Positions 1 to 9,609 are shown, counted from the first letter of the stretch. The stretch: DNA of 64,000 nucleotides from Allocoleopsis franciscana PCC 7113 (GCF_000317515.1 NC_019738.1:3188001-3252000), one strand, 5' to 3'. Translations and numbers: made by a program. Notes: generated by a model not told the origin, from the letters alone.

Positions 1-277
1 GGGTGACTCAATCGGATGAAGTCTGTGTGCCTTATACCCAGTTATCTTAAAAATAACTTCTACCAAAAAGGAACCTTTTTGTTTCCTTTAAGTCGATCAA
101 TGTGAACACTTCTACCAAGTTGCGGTTTATCGGCAATTCTTACCAATTAGTCATTGGCAATCGCTGAGCTTACCCAACCTTATTTTCCCTTACGCCTTGC
201 CCAATATTCATGACCCAAGTGACTCTGAAAGGATGTCATTGGGTATCCCCTTTTGTTCAAGTTAGAGAGAATTTCCC
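1..277. other. Left-edge non-coding stretch
   Basis: No convincing coding region is seen on either strand. A small A/T-rich inverted repeat at about 67-89 (AAAGGAA pairing with TTTCCTTT) could be a weak terminator for a gene left of the window. The last ~40 bases hold an AGAGAG ribosome-binding motif about 9 nt before the start at 278. Confidence 0.4.
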
Positions 278-946
278 ATGTTAAACCTTAAGTCTTGGAA
301 AACTGGAACGGCTGCTTTCTTGGCACTAACTATTACTAGCAGTGCTGTTACTCCCTTGATCACAACTGCACCTGCTTTGGCTCAGACTCGTTATCCTGAC
401 TCAGAATCTTATAATCGATTTGTTCCCTCTGGCACTGCCATTAAAGTTCGATACGAAAAAGACAAAGTCCTGCTCATGCCGGATGAAAAGGTGCCATTAA
501 CGTTAACAGTGGCAGAAGATGTCGTAGGCAATGACCGCAGAGTTTTAATTCCTAGAGGAAGTGAGATTAAGGGCGAGCTCAGACCGGCTTATCGAGGTAC
601 CCAGTTTGTTGGTAAAGAGCTGACGCTGTATCGCGATCTGGGTAATACGCAAGTCAGACCTTATTATATTAATGTCACTTCCAATGTGGTGACGAGAACC
701 GAAGAAGTGAAGAAGGGAGCCAACACCACTTCAATTTTGACCGGTACCGCGATTGGTGCAGGTGCGGCGGCAGCACTGGCAGCGCTCACAGGAAATCGCT
801 CGATTTCAGCTTTAGAAGTTATAGGTGGTGCCGGTTTGGGTACAATTGGCGGGTGGTTGTTAAACCGGAAAACCGTCAAGATGGTGGCTGTTTATCCAGA
901 ACAAGACTTGGCGGTGAAATTAAGGTCTGATCTGGCTCTGCGTTAA
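278..946 (+). CDS. Secreted conserved protein with glycine-zipper segment
   Basis: 222 residues. An N-terminal signal peptide (hydrophobic stretch to about residue 35, with an A-L-A-Q cleavage-like end) indicates export to the periplasm. Residues 40-140 form a soluble, beta-rich region. Residues 150-195 are rich in Gly and Ala (GTAIGAGAAAALAALTG, then GGAGLGTIGG), a glycine-zipper-like membrane-inserting segment, followed by a short basic tail. Similar signal peptide plus glycine-zipper proteins occur in cyanobacteria without known function. AGAGAG precedes the ATG at a good distance. A strong intrinsic terminator follows at 1056, so it is probably monocistronic. No enzyme motif is visible and I cannot assign a function. 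Confidence 0.75.
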   Translation: MLNLKSWKTGTAAFLALTITSSAVTPLITTAPALAQTRYPDSESYNRFVPSGTAIKVRYEKDKVLLMPDEKVPLTLTVAEDVVGNDRRVLIPRGSEIKGELRPAYRGTQFVGKELTLYRDLGNTQVRPYYINVTSNVVTRTEEVKKGANTTSILTGTAIGAGAAAALAALTGNRSISALEVIGGAGLGTIGGWLLNRKTVKMVAVYPEQDLAVKLRSDLALR

Positions 947-1407
947 AGCCTATCTGTGGTTTGGGTGAAGTATTTACTCTAAAAAATTGCGTTTGATTGA
1001 TACATCGTAGATTGGTTATAGAGGAAACCTTGCCAAACTTAATAGTTGACTTGTGACGGGCTAAATCTGCGATGATTTAGCCCGTTTCTTGATCAGAGGT
1101 AGGTGGTAAATTTAAGAGCGATCGCGAAGTCTTAAATTAAATTAACTGATATGAAGGTATGTGACCACATTCGGTCTGACCAAGACAATTAGTAGGAAAA
1201 AGGCTAAAATGTTCACCATGAACTAATAAGCCAATGTAATAGCTTTTACTCTTCATATACGTTTTTTTTGTAAATATTTTTTTAAAAGTTGAATTTTTCT
1301 GCTTGAGATAGAGTTCACAGCATGGGCTGAGACTAAGCAGAATATTTGACGTGCCCATCAACTAGGAATTCATCTCGTACTCGCTACCGTTGATGAAGAT
1401 CGAACAC
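947..1407. other. Intergenic region before the ABC importer
   Basis: About 460 bases. It contains the terminator of the upstream gene (1056-1090), a HIP1 octamer at 1118-1125, and an A/T-rich stretch around 1260-1300 that probably holds the promoter of the importer operon. Short antisense ORFs here have no recognisable content. Confidence 0.5.
1056..1090 (+). terminator. Intrinsic terminator
   Basis: A perfect 12-bp stem (ACGGGCTAAATC with GATTTAGCCCGT) and a 6-nt loop, followed by TTCTT. It lies about 110 bases after the stop codon at 946. Confidence 0.8.
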
Positions 1408-2661
1408 ATGAAAAAAACCCTCTCGTTTTGGGTTTGCTTACTTTTTTTCCTCCTCGCGTTAACAAGCTGTGGATTTAGGAATTCACAGGAAGGTATTACC
1501 GTAAGGTTAAGTGGTTGGCAAAGCAACCCCAACGAAAAACAGTTACTAGAGCAGGTTTTCAATCAATTTGAAATTCAGCATCCCAATATTAAGGTCAAGC
1601 ATGAAACAATTAATGACCAATATATGGATGTGATTAAAACTCGATTAATTGGTGACGCGGCACCTGATGTTTTTTATTTAGACGCATTTGAAGCTCCCTT
1701 ATTAATGCAATATGGGGTGCTTGAGCCTCTCAACTCTTATATTAATCCAGAGTTTAATCTAAATGACTTCGAGCCTACCTTACTGAAAGCGTTTCAGCTA
1801 GAAGATCGAATTTATGGCTTACCTAAAGATTTCTCCACGCTGGCTCTATTTTACAACAAGAAAGCCTTCCAATCCGCAGGAATCGATCAAGCTCCCAAAA
1901 CCTGGAATGAGTTACGTGAGGCTTCTCAAAAACTGACTCTCGATCAAAATCGAGATGGTAGAAAGGAACAATATGGATTTGGGATTGCTCCCGAACTTTC
2001 GCGCCAATACTTTATGATGACTGCTTTTGGCGGTCGATTAATTGATCGGCAGGAAAACGCAGCATTTTTTACATCAGAGAGCTTAAAAGGTCTGCAATTA
2101 ATCATTGAGCAGTATCGTAAAGATCAGTCTTCTGCTCAACCTTCAGATGTGGGCGCTAGCACAGGAAGTGAAATGTTTGGTCAAGGTAAAGCTGCAATGG
2201 TAATCGAAGGAACTTGGGCGATTCCTTACTTGCAAGAAACATTCCCTCAGCTAGATTTTGCCACCACTGAAGTTCCTACGGTTAACGGCGAAAAAGGAAC
2301 CATGGCCTATACAGTGGCGTATGTTATGAATAAAAAAACTAAGCATAAGGAGGCCGCTTGGAAACTCATTGCTTATTTGACTAATCAAGAAGGTATGAAG
2401 GCTTGGGCAAAAGAAGGACTTGCCCTACCAGCGCGTAAATCCGTTTTAGAAGAACTTGGATATGTTAATAATTCTCTTTATGTTCCCTTTGTCAAAGGTG
2501 CCGATTATGCAACAATTTGGCAAGCCGGAGAGACATTGCCCACAATTTTAACTCACTTTAATAATCAATTTATTAGTGCTTTAATTGGCGAACAATCATT
2601 ACGACAAGCGATGAAAAAAGCACAGCGATCAGCAAATAAAGAAATTCAAGCTGCTAGGTAA
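1408..2661 (+). CDS. Sugar ABC transporter substrate-binding lipoprotein
   Basis: Family 1 extracellular solute-binding protein (MalE/UgpB type) that captures a sugar or related solute in the periplasm for the two permeases downstream. The ATG at 1408 is preferred over the TTG/ATG at 1390/1393 because it gives a compact lipoprotein signal: MKK, a hydrophobic core, then the lipobox L-T-S-C with lipidated Cys at residue 21. The mature part contains the family pattern APDVFYLDAFEAP and a C-terminal region with repeated aromatic residues typical of the sugar-binding cleft. The stop is 31 bp before the first permease gene. The substrate cannot be read from the sequence. No ATPase gene is present, so a shared MsmK/UgpC-type ATPase encoded elsewhere is inferred. 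Confidence 0.9.
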   Translation: MKKTLSFWVCLLFFLLALTSCGFRNSQEGITVRLSGWQSNPNEKQLLEQVFNQFEIQHPNIKVKHETINDQYMDVIKTRLIGDAAPDVFYLDAFEAPLLMQYGVLEPLNSYINPEFNLNDFEPTLLKAFQLEDRIYGLPKDFSTLALFYNKKAFQSAGIDQAPKTWNELREASQKLTLDQNRDGRKEQYGFGIAPELSRQYFMMTAFGGRLIDRQENAAFFTSESLKGLQLIIEQYRKDQSSAQPSDVGASTGSEMFGQGKAAMVIEGTWAIPYLQETFPQLDFATTEVPTVNGEKGTMAYTVAYVMNKKTKHKEAAWKLIAYLTNQEGMKAWAKEGLALPARKSVLEELGYVNNSLYVPFVKGADYATIWQAGETLPTILTHFNNQFISALIGEQSLRQAMKKAQRSANKEIQAAR

Positions 2662-2692
2662 TGTAAGTGTCTAACATACAGGGGAGTCGGTC

Positions 2693-3583
2693 ATGAGGGG
2701 GGTTTGGAAGAAGCAGGGTGTCAGAGAAGCGATCGCGGGCTACTCCTTTATGGCTCCAACGATTATTGTGATGGGTATTTTTGTCATTTTACCCATTACT
2801 TATGCCTTATTTTTAGCTTTTAACAAAATACGGATATTAGGAGATTTTAGCTACCGTTTTATTGGATTTAAAAATTTCATTCGCATGGCATCCGATGAGC
2901 GGGTTTGGATTGCTTTAAAGAATACGGCTGAATATGTATCTATTGTTGTTCCAATTCAAACCATTTTAGCTCTTGTTTTAGCCTTAATTCTCAATTCTCC
3001 GATTAAAGGCAAGAATTTTTTCCGGATTATCTTTTTTCTTCCTACAGTCACGTCGTCAGCCGTTTTAACTTTAATTTTTATGTGGATTTATAACTCTAAT
3101 GGCTTACTCAATAACCTTCTTGCTTTTTTCCATCTACCAACGTACAACTGGCTCGGCGACCCCTCTGTTGCCCTAAAATCCATTATGTTAATGAATATTT
3201 GGTCAACAGCACCTTTTTATATGGTGATTTACTTAGCAGCGTTGCAAGATATTCCAGAGTCCCTTTATGAAGCAGCAACTCTTGACGGAGCAAACCCCTT
3301 TGATCAGTTTGTTTCAATTACACTGCCATTACTTAAACCTGTAACCTTTTTTATTGTTGTGATGGGTGTAATCGGAACCTTTCAGTTGTTTGACCAATCT
3401 TACATTTTTTCCGCTGGATCGGGTGGACCCAATAACTCAACGTTAACAGTTGTACTTTTAATCTATCAATATGCTTTTAAGAGCCTGGATATGGGTTATG
3501 CCGCTGCCTTAGCTTTGATGCTAGCCGGTGTTATTATGCTAGTCACCCTGATTCAGCGTTATTTCTTTAAAGAACAGAACTAA
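2693..3583 (+). CDS. Sugar ABC transporter permease, MalF/UgpA type
   Basis: 296-residue inner-membrane permease with about six transmembrane segments. The EAA loop that docks the ATPase is clear (YEAATLDGANPFDQF then SITLPLLKP, about residues 190-220). It pairs with the next gene to form the heterodimeric channel of a CUT1-type importer. GGGGAG lies upstream of the ATG at good spacing. It is the middle gene of a three-gene operon with 31-bp and 18-bp gaps. Amino-acid content and length match family norms. Confidence 0.93.
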   Translation: MRGVWKKQGVREAIAGYSFMAPTIIVMGIFVILPITYALFLAFNKIRILGDFSYRFIGFKNFIRMASDERVWIALKNTAEYVSIVVPIQTILALVLALILNSPIKGKNFFRIIFFLPTVTSSAVLTLIFMWIYNSNGLLNNLLAFFHLPTYNWLGDPSVALKSIMLMNIWSTAPFYMVIYLAALQDIPESLYEAATLDGANPFDQFVSITLPLLKPVTFFIVVMGVIGTFQLFDQSYIFSAGSGGPNNSTLTVVLLIYQYAFKSLDMGYAAALALMLAGVIMLVTLIQRYFFKEQN

Positions 3584-3601
3584 ATCAGGGAGTCTAATTA
3601 A

Positions 3602-4429
3602 ATGAAAATTTTTAATCGGGTCAGAGGATTACTTTATGTCGGGCTAATTTTATACGCTATTATTACCTTTTTACCTTTTGCTTGGGCACTTTCTGCTTCA
3701 TTCAAACCGCTTTCAGAAATCATGGCAGGCGGTAGTCAGTTTATTCCTCATAATTTAACTTGGGATAATTATAGAACTATCTTTTTTAAAGAACCGTTAT
3801 TCGGACGTTGGTTAATTAATAGTATTATTGTTGCCGCTTTTATTACAGGATTTAATCTCTTATTTAACTCAATGGCAGGCTATGCCTTGGCACGCATCCG
3901 TTTCCCAGGGAATAGTTTGCTGTTTTTTCTAATTCTGGCGGTTTTAATGGTTCCGGGTCAAATTACTTTGATTCCTAGCTATTTGATTCTGAAAAATTTA
4001 GGATGGCTCAATTCTTACCAAGGTTTAATTATTCCTAATGTTGTCAATGCTACCTTTATTTTTATGATGAGACAATTTTTTATTAATTTCCCAAAAGAGT
4101 TAGAAGAAGCTGCCGCACTGGATGGATTAAATCGTTGGGAAACCTTCTTATCTATTGTTTTGCCTTTAGCTAAACCAGCTTTAGCTGCACAAGCCATTTT
4201 TATTTTTATGGGGGCTTGGAATAATTTTTTAATGCCATTAATTATTTTATCTGACCCCGAAATGTTCCCTCTTCCTCTAGGATTAAACACATTCAAGGGG
4301 CAATATATCAGTTATTGGAACTATATTATGGCAGCTTCGATGGTGCTAACGCTGCCGGCCTTAGTTATTTATGCATTTTTTAATCGCTATTTTATCCAAG
4401 GAGTTACTTTTACAGGAAGTAAAGAGTAA
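3602..4429 (+). CDS. Sugar ABC transporter permease, MalG/UgpE type
   Basis: 275 residues, six predicted transmembrane segments, and a canonical EAA motif (LEEAAALDGLNRWETF then SIVLPLAKP, about residues 165-195). It is the second channel subunit of the importer. The ATG is preceded by AGGGAG about 10 nt upstream and lies 18 bp after the previous stop, so co-translation in one operon is likely. The operon ends here without an ATPase gene; the next 490 bases are non-coding. Confidence 0.93.
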   Translation: MKIFNRVRGLLYVGLILYAIITFLPFAWALSASFKPLSEIMAGGSQFIPHNLTWDNYRTIFFKEPLFGRWLINSIIVAAFITGFNLLFNSMAGYALARIRFPGNSLLFFLILAVLMVPGQITLIPSYLILKNLGWLNSYQGLIIPNVVNATFIFMMRQFFINFPKELEEAAALDGLNRWETFLSIVLPLAKPALAAQAIFIFMGAWNNFLMPLIILSDPEMFPLPLGLNTFKGQYISYWNYIMAASMVLTLPALVIYAFFNRYFIQGVTFTGSKE

Positions 4430-4916
4430 AGATAAGTCAGTGATCATCATTCAATATTACTTTTAACGGGCTGAAGGTTGTATATATTCCGCGTTTAGTC
4501 CCTAGACCATATTGGCAGAAATAAGTGACCAGTTGAAAAAGCTCAAAAAGCTTACTGTACAGGCAATATCCCTTCTGCCGTCTGCCTCCTGTCTTCTGCC
4601 TTCCTTGCACTAGATACCCGTGAAGATGGCTTCACAGCAGCCCTGTAAACGCTTAAAGAAACTTTACGTTCGTGGGGGTTTGGTATAGGATCAAGCTGCA
4701 TAAGAGTAAAGCTCATTCTAATAGCTGAGGTACCAAGGTAAAGAATCTGCAAAAATTGACCGAACAAAAACCCCTGATGAGGAGGCAGTTGAGTGGGGCT
4801 TCATGCCTAACTCTCCAATCCGATGTTGATGAATCGCTCATTGCATTCTGGTTCAACAGTGTCTCGTTAGGATTCTACCTTTGACGTTTGACGTTTAATT
4901 TTCACATTTCTAATTT
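4430..4916. other. Intergenic region with degenerate heptad repeat
   Basis: No supported gene. A 7-nt-period pyrimidine-rich repeat lies at 4572-4604 and is annotated separately. No clear terminator for the importer operon was found. The promoter of the MscS gene is presumably in the last 100 bases. Confidence 0.5.
4572..4604. repeat. Degenerate heptanucleotide repeat (STRR-like)
   Basis: Consecutive 7-mers CTTCTGC, CGTCTGC, CTCCTGT, CTTCTGC, CTTCC. The complement resembles the GGCAGAA/GGCAAAA heptads at 43357-43391. Heptanucleotide short tandem repeats are known in filamentous cyanobacterial genomes. Confidence 0.6.
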
Positions 4917-6608
4917 ATGAATCGCTTCTTACGCTTCCCGTCTCTAGTCACTCTAGTTGCCCGGATTGCTGCGGTGGCGATCGCCATCGGGTGTCTATTA
5001 TGGATCGTCCCTGTTTTAGCTCAATCTCAGGATAAAGAGCCTCCATCTGCTGCCATTGTTCTGGATGGACGGCGACTTTTGGAAGTGAGTCAATCTGGAC
5101 GATATAGCGCCCAGGAACGAGCCGATGACGCCAATCGCGTCCTGCAACAAAAAGTTAAAAATGCTGAACCGCGAGTCCCGGTGACGATCGATGAAAGTCA
5201 AAATTTACCGATTATTAAAATAGATGGCGCTCACTTGCTGACGGTTACCCCTGAAGATGCACCCCCTGGACGTTCAGCGAAGGAGCAAGCTGCCATTTGG
5301 GCGGGAAGTTTAGAGCAGGCGATTAAGGAAGCACAAGAACAACGGAGTTTTGCCTATATCCGCAATGCTATTGTGCTCTCGGTGGGGTCAATTTTCTTTG
5401 CAATCGCTTGCAGTTATGCCTTGGGTTGGATTTGGCATCGCTGGCTACAGCCAAGGCTTCCTACGGAGATGACCAATTCAGAAGATACTCATCCGCGCCT
5501 GAATGCAGAGCTTGGCGTACAAATTATCCTCGCTGGCATCCGCCTCGCGCTGTTGGCTTTTACAGTTCTTTACATCACGGATTTATTTCCCCACACACGG
5601 GACTTGAGCCGCAAGATTACCCAGACTCTGGTTGGGAGTGTCGTCTCGAAGCTGATTCCTCTAGGAAACACATCCTATTCCGTTTTAGATGTATTCATTC
5701 TGGTTGGGCTATTTACAGGTGTCGTGCTGCTGGCGGGAACAACCAAAAAGCTACTGCGATCGCGTGTTTTACGGTTTACTGGCTTAAATCGCGCCGCTCA
5801 GGAAACCGTCGCTCAAGTCGCAACCTATGGTCTGATTTTCCTCGGCACGATTGTCGTGCTGCAACTGTGGGGATTGGACTTAAGTTCTCTCACCATCGTC
5901 GCTAGCGTCGTGGGTGTGGGGATTGGTTTGGGATTGCAGGGAATTGCCAAGGAATTTATCAGTGGGTTGGTACTGATTTTTGAGCGTCCGATTCGAGTGG
6001 GAGACTTTGTCAATGTCGGTGAATTGATGGGAACGGTAGAACGCATCAGCGTTCGCAGCACGGAACTTCGGACTCTTGATGAACTCTCAATCATCATTCC
6101 CAATTCCCGCTTTCTCGAAGCCGAAGTCATCAACTGGACTCATCACAGTCCTGTATCACGGTTAAAAGTACCCGTGGGTGTCGCTTATGGCTCAAACCTG
6201 ACTGTAGTTCGCAGCGCTTTGATTGATGCCGCCAAAGAACATGCGGATGTACTCGCTGAACCGACTCCCAGAGTTTTCTTTAAGGGATTTGGCGATAACT
6301 CGCTCAATTTTGAGTTGTTAATTTGGATTTCCGAACCCCGTCAGCAGTTCCGCATTAAGAGTGATATTTACTTTCGGATTGAGGCGATTCTGCGCCATCG
6401 TAACGTTGAAATTCCCTTTCCTCAGCGAGATTTACACGTCCGTTCTGGCAGCTTGCCCTTGGAAGTCCCTCCCCAGTTAGCAGAATCCTTCGCCCTGCTC
6501 TCTCACAATTTGGCTAAGTGGCTAGAATATCAGTCAACGATCGGAAGTCAGGATCATCGTAACCGTAACGGTACACCGGATACAGAACAGTTTCGCAACC
6601 GTCAGTAG
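4917..6608 (+). CDS. MscS-family mechanosensitive channel
   Basis: 563 residues. An N-terminal signal or first membrane segment (residues 10-35) precedes a ~100-residue periplasmic region. Further membrane helices lie at about 150-175, 205-225, 260-280 and 305-330. The pore-lining and beta domains follow: the glycine-rich GVGIGLGLQGIAKEF, then FERPIRVGDFV and the IPNS motif (about 330-420), which are hallmarks of MscS. It releases osmolytes on hypo-osmotic shock. It is longer than E. coli MscS (286 aa), like other cyanobacterial MscS-like proteins with N-terminal extensions. The C-terminal 60 residues are polar and probably disordered. It converges on the LCP gene with only 18 bp between stops. 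Confidence 0.92.
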   Translation: MNRFLRFPSLVTLVARIAAVAIAIGCLLWIVPVLAQSQDKEPPSAAIVLDGRRLLEVSQSGRYSAQERADDANRVLQQKVKNAEPRVPVTIDESQNLPIIKIDGAHLLTVTPEDAPPGRSAKEQAAIWAGSLEQAIKEAQEQRSFAYIRNAIVLSVGSIFFAIACSYALGWIWHRWLQPRLPTEMTNSEDTHPRLNAELGVQIILAGIRLALLAFTVLYITDLFPHTRDLSRKITQTLVGSVVSKLIPLGNTSYSVLDVFILVGLFTGVVLLAGTTKKLLRSRVLRFTGLNRAAQETVAQVATYGLIFLGTIVVLQLWGLDLSSLTIVASVVGVGIGLGLQGIAKEFISGLVLIFERPIRVGDFVNVGELMGTVERISVRSTELRTLDELSIIIPNSRFLEAEVINWTHHSPVSRLKVPVGVAYGSNLTVVRSALIDAAKEHADVLAEPTPRVFFKGFGDNSLNFELLIWISEPRQQFRIKSDIYFRIEAILRHRNVEIPFPQRDLHVRSGSLPLEVPPQLAESFALLSHNLAKWLEYQSTIGSQDHRNRNGTPDTEQFRNRQ

Positions 6609-6626
6609 TGGTTTGTGGATCAGCGA

Positions 6627-7679
6627 TTAACTTTGATCAAAATATTGTGACATCAATTCCTGAATGCGGCTGTAATCGGGTATCCAATAACTGATATGGT
6701 TCCGCCCCAGGCTATTAGCCTCACCGGGTACCGTTAACATTTGTACGTTTGAGCGGTCTATTTTGACGGAAAAACCCACCAGCGCCAGTAATTCCTCGAC
6801 GCTTAAATTGCTGTCTAAATTCGATTGAACCACCGAGAGGATTTGGGGAAATCGGGTCACCGTTACAGGATTGAGCGCCTGTTCCATCAACGCACGCATC
6901 ACCAGATGCTGTCGCTCAATCCGACCAATATCTCCTAACCCATCCTGACGAAAGCGCAGCAATTGTAGGGTCTGATCTCCATTGAGGTGCTGTTTTCCTT
7001 TCTTCAGGTTGATATACAGGTGTTGAGCGTCATCTTTGTACTTCATGTCCTTAGGCACATCAACCATAACGCCCCCTAAAGCATCTACCAGTTTTTCCAC
7101 ACCCTCAACGTTCACGCGCAGATAGCGGTCAATTTGCACCCCATCGAGCAACTGACTGACTAATTTAGCGCTAGCGGCTGGGCCACCGTTAATATTGGAC
7201 GCATTAATCTTAATCACACCGACCCCATCCATCTCCACACGGGTATCGCGAGGAATTGAGAGCACGGTCATTTTTTCAGTTTTGGGGTCAAACCGGACTA
7301 AAAGCATTACATCCGATAAACCGTCGAAAGAGTTAACCTGCGCCTGATAACTCAGATTTTGGGCATCGGTAGGAGGATTGCGAACGTCAGTGGTCAAAAC
7401 GCTCATTCCCATCACTAAAACATTGACGGGTCGGGTCAACTCTGGCAATCGTAAATTGCTACGGGTTAGGCTGCCAGTTTTACTAAAAATTGCTGCTTCG
7501 TCTTGAGTCAAATGCTTTTGCAGCAAAGGTGTTAAGGAAAACGATACGGCTAACAGGGCACCGACTGTCGCTGACAACATTGCCACTCCACTGAAGCCAC
7601 ATCCGAGCCAGAACCAATTTCGTGCATGAGGGGCTGTTGACACTTTAGAGTTTTTATGGTCAATTTTCTGACTGGTCAC
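6627..7679 (-). CDS. LytR-CpsA-Psr (LCP) family cell-wall glycopolymer ligase
   Basis: 350 residues, with a GTG start chosen because AAGGAA sits 6 nt upstream. One N-terminal transmembrane helix (about 24-50) is followed by the extracytoplasmic LCP domain (about 85-320). Conserved LCP arginines are visible in SIPRDTRV and in LRFRQDGLGDIGRIERQ. Family members transfer undecaprenyl-linked polymers to peptidoglycan; in cyanobacteria the acceptor and donor are less clear. It stands alone, with no polysaccharide genes adjacent, so its polymer cannot be inferred. It converges with the MscS gene. Confidence 0.9.
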   Translation of the reverse strand: MTSQKIDHKNSKVSTAPHARNWFWLGCGFSGVAMLSATVGALLAVSFSLTPLLQKHLTQDEAAIFSKTGSLTRSNLRLPELTRPVNVLVMGMSVLTTDVRNPPTDAQNLSYQAQVNSFDGLSDVMLLVRFDPKTEKMTVLSIPRDTRVEMDGVGVIKINASNINGGPAASAKLVSQLLDGVQIDRYLRVNVEGVEKLVDALGGVMVDVPKDMKYKDDAQHLYINLKKGKQHLNGDQTLQLLRFRQDGLGDIGRIERQHLVMRALMEQALNPVTVTRFPQILSVVQSNLDSNLSVEELLALVGFSVKIDRSNVQMLTVPGEANSLGRNHISYWIPDYSRIQELMSQYFDQS

Positions 7680-8199
7680 TGATTTCCTTACACAAAAACG
7701 AGCAGTTGGGTCTTAATCCTGTATTCCCTAAGTTGGGATGGGGATGCCGACGAAGGTTGATGAAGTACGAGTGAGGACGCCCAGCGTCCTACTTTACTAT
7801 TCCATGACTTCCCTAACTGAGCAGGAAGTAATAGTAGTTCTCTCGTGAGACAGCTCGAATCGTTCGCTTTTGGACGAAATTAGCCTCAGATCTTGCACCG
7901 ATCAATCTTTAGAGGCCGATTGATCCGATCAATGATGACGTTGAGCCATCGCATTTATACAATACCTGCCCCAAGGTCTGTAAAGTTATTAAACATTTTC
8001 TTGCTCCACAAAAGTAAATTTTGTAGTGTTAGATACAGAAATAATCTTATCTTTTCGTATTTCACGTGGGACTTGCCTGAGCCAAGCTAAACGTGACAGC
8101 CAGATTCCCCTAGACTTTGTCTCTTCGCTGGCTCGCTGACGTTGCGCTCACGGGCAAAGCTGCCCGCCCCATCAGAAGATAATTTAAGGAAAAACCGTG
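7680..8199. other. 520-bp non-coding region
   Basis: It separates the divergent LCP gene and the 86-residue gene and must hold both promoters. A compact inverted repeat AGGACGC-CCA-GCGTCCT lies at 7774-7790. No RNA gene or convincing small ORF was recognised. Confidence 0.5.
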
Positions 8200-8460
8200 A
8201 TGAAGCTCGATTGTTATCAACCAGAAGTGAGACTACCGCAGCGCTTGTATCCACAGTATTGGTCTAGCAAGCCTGAAGTGAACACCATAGAGTCAGAATG
8301 CCCATCTTCAACTTGGGTGAAACTTCAAGAATGCCCTAGTCCCTATAGCCATGACGAAGCGTTGCTATTGTGTCAGCACTCGGACACTGAATGGATGGCT
8401 TGGGTTCCAGACTATGGCGAAATAGTCCTCCATCAGTCTCAATTTAGCGAAATTGAATGA
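8200..8460 (+). CDS. Small conserved protein of unknown function
   Basis: 86 residues from the ATG at 8200, which has AAGGA at ideal spacing; a GTG one codon upstream is less likely. The protein is acidic and rich in Trp and Tyr, with no signal peptide or membrane helix. The C-terminal half (SHDEALLLCQ, then WMAWVPDYGEIVL) looks like a small compact fold seen in uncharacterised cyanobacterial proteins. A bidirectional hairpin terminator separates it from the convergent thrB. No function can be assigned. Confidence 0.65.
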   Translation: MKLDCYQPEVRLPQRLYPQYWSSKPEVNTIESECPSSTWVKLQECPSPYSHDEALLLCQHSDTEWMAWVPDYGEIVLHQSQFSEIE

Positions 8461-8489
8461 AGTGGCTTGTGAGTGAGTCTAAGTGTGAA

Positions 8490-8523
8490 AACGGTCTTGT
8501 CTGTGGCACAAGACCGTTCTTAG
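8490..8523. terminator. Bidirectional intrinsic terminator
   Basis: A perfect 11-bp stem AACGGTCTTGT / ACAAGACCGTT with a 7-nt loop (8490-8518) lies between two convergent stop codons. T-rich flanks are weak but present (TTCTTA on the + side, TTTTCAC on the - side). Confidence 0.8.
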
Positions 8524-8528
8524 TAACA

Positions 8529-9479
8529 TTAAGCATTGGTCATAATTCTTACACCTTGGGTGTCCAGCGAGAGCGATCGCACTTGGGCGGCAATTCCCTC
8601 TTCCTGCCAAGCCGTTGTCATGGCGGTGGCAACCGTTGGGGCCGAGGCGGCATCAGCAACAGCCAAAAGGGTAGGACCGGCACCACTAATCACCATGCCA
8701 TAAGCCCCAGCGGCTAAAGCGGCAGACTGGACAGCATCATAGCCGGGAATTAACGCCTTACGATAAGGTTGATGGATGCGATCGTGAAGAGCAACTTGCA
8801 ACCAATCGCCTCGCCCCGTCTCCAATCCCCGCACCAGTAAACCCAGATGGGCGGTATTAAAAATCGCATCGGCACGGCTGTAATCAGATGGCAATACCCG
8901 ACGCGCCTGTGCCGTAGAGAGTTCAAAATCGGGAATCGCCACCACCGGCACTAGATTGGAGTGCCAGGGAATGTCACAAATCTCCCATGCTTTCATCGCT
9001 TCTTTCCCCTCCACGGCAAGACAGCATCCTCCCAAAAACGCAGGGACGGCATTATCTGGGTGTCCTTCCATGGCGATCGCTAATTGCATCACTTCCATCT
9101 GATTCAGAGGTTCCCCTGCCAGTTGGTTAGCCGCAACTAACCCCGCCACAATTGCCGTGGCTGAACTTCCCAATCCCCGCGCCAGTGGCACACCCAGCTC
9201 AATTTCGATGGTTACAGGTGGGGGGGTTTGACTCAAGTGCTGGTAAAAATGGAGCAATGATTGGTAAACCAGGTTATTCTCATCCGTAATCACTCGCTCT
9301 TGTTCAGCACCTGTAACAGTAATTCGAGGTGTTGCACCACTCCCTGCATCGGCGGCATCGAGGCGGGTAAATTTGAATTGGTTATACAGTGTCAATGCTG
9401 CCCCAATACAGTCAAATCCTGGCCCCAGGTTAGAGGTAGTGGCGGGAACCGTAACGGAGACAGAAGAGACAAGGGACAT
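8529..9479 (-). CDS. thrB: Homoserine kinase
   Basis: 316 residues. It phosphorylates L-homoserine to O-phosphohomoserine, the step before threonine synthase. It is a GHMP-kinase family member: N-terminal PATTSNLGPGFDCIG (substrate region), the ATP-binding loop PLARGLGSSATA around residue 95, and the C-terminal GHMP motif GMVISGAGPTLLAV. The ATG at 9479 is preferred over an upstream TTG at 9512 because it gives the usual family length and N-terminus. The end overlaps no gene and shares a terminator with the small gene at 8200. The threonyl-tRNA synthetase gene is 3 kb away but not in an operon with it. Confidence 0.95.
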   Translation of the reverse strand: MSLVSSVSVTVPATTSNLGPGFDCIGAALTLYNQFKFTRLDAADAGSGATPRITVTGAEQERVITDENNLVYQSLLHFYQHLSQTPPPVTIEIELGVPLARGLGSSATAIVAGLVAANQLAGEPLNQMEVMQLAIAMEGHPDNAVPAFLGGCCLAVEGKEAMKAWEICDIPWHSNLVPVVAIPDFELSTAQARRVLPSDYSRADAIFNTAHLGLLVRGLETGRGDWLQVALHDRIHQPYRKALIPGYDAVQSAALAAGAYGMVISGAGPTLLAVADAASAPTVATAMTTAWQEEGIAAQVRSLSLDTQGVRIMTNA

Positions 9480-9609
9480 AATTGATTCCAATCCGTAGAA
9501 GTCAGTCAACAATCCCTGAGAATACCATTATGTGGAATTAAAGTTGAGCAGGATTTGAGCCTCCAACTAGCCAGGAGTGCCCCATGCCAGAAAGACTGCC
9601 ATCTGCCTC

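Noticed and set aside
4552-4767. 71-aa reverse ORF in the spacer after the importer
   Set aside because: It crosses the heptad repeat, has no ribosome-binding site and no known features.
5408-5905. 165-aa + strand ORF inside the MscS gene
   Set aside because: Out of frame with a clear MscS protein; its composition (many Arg, Trp, Cys, Ser) is that of a shadow frame.
7893-8090. 65-aa + strand ORF between the LCP gene and the 86-aa gene
   Set aside because: No start signal and atypical composition; the region reads as a divergent promoter spacer.
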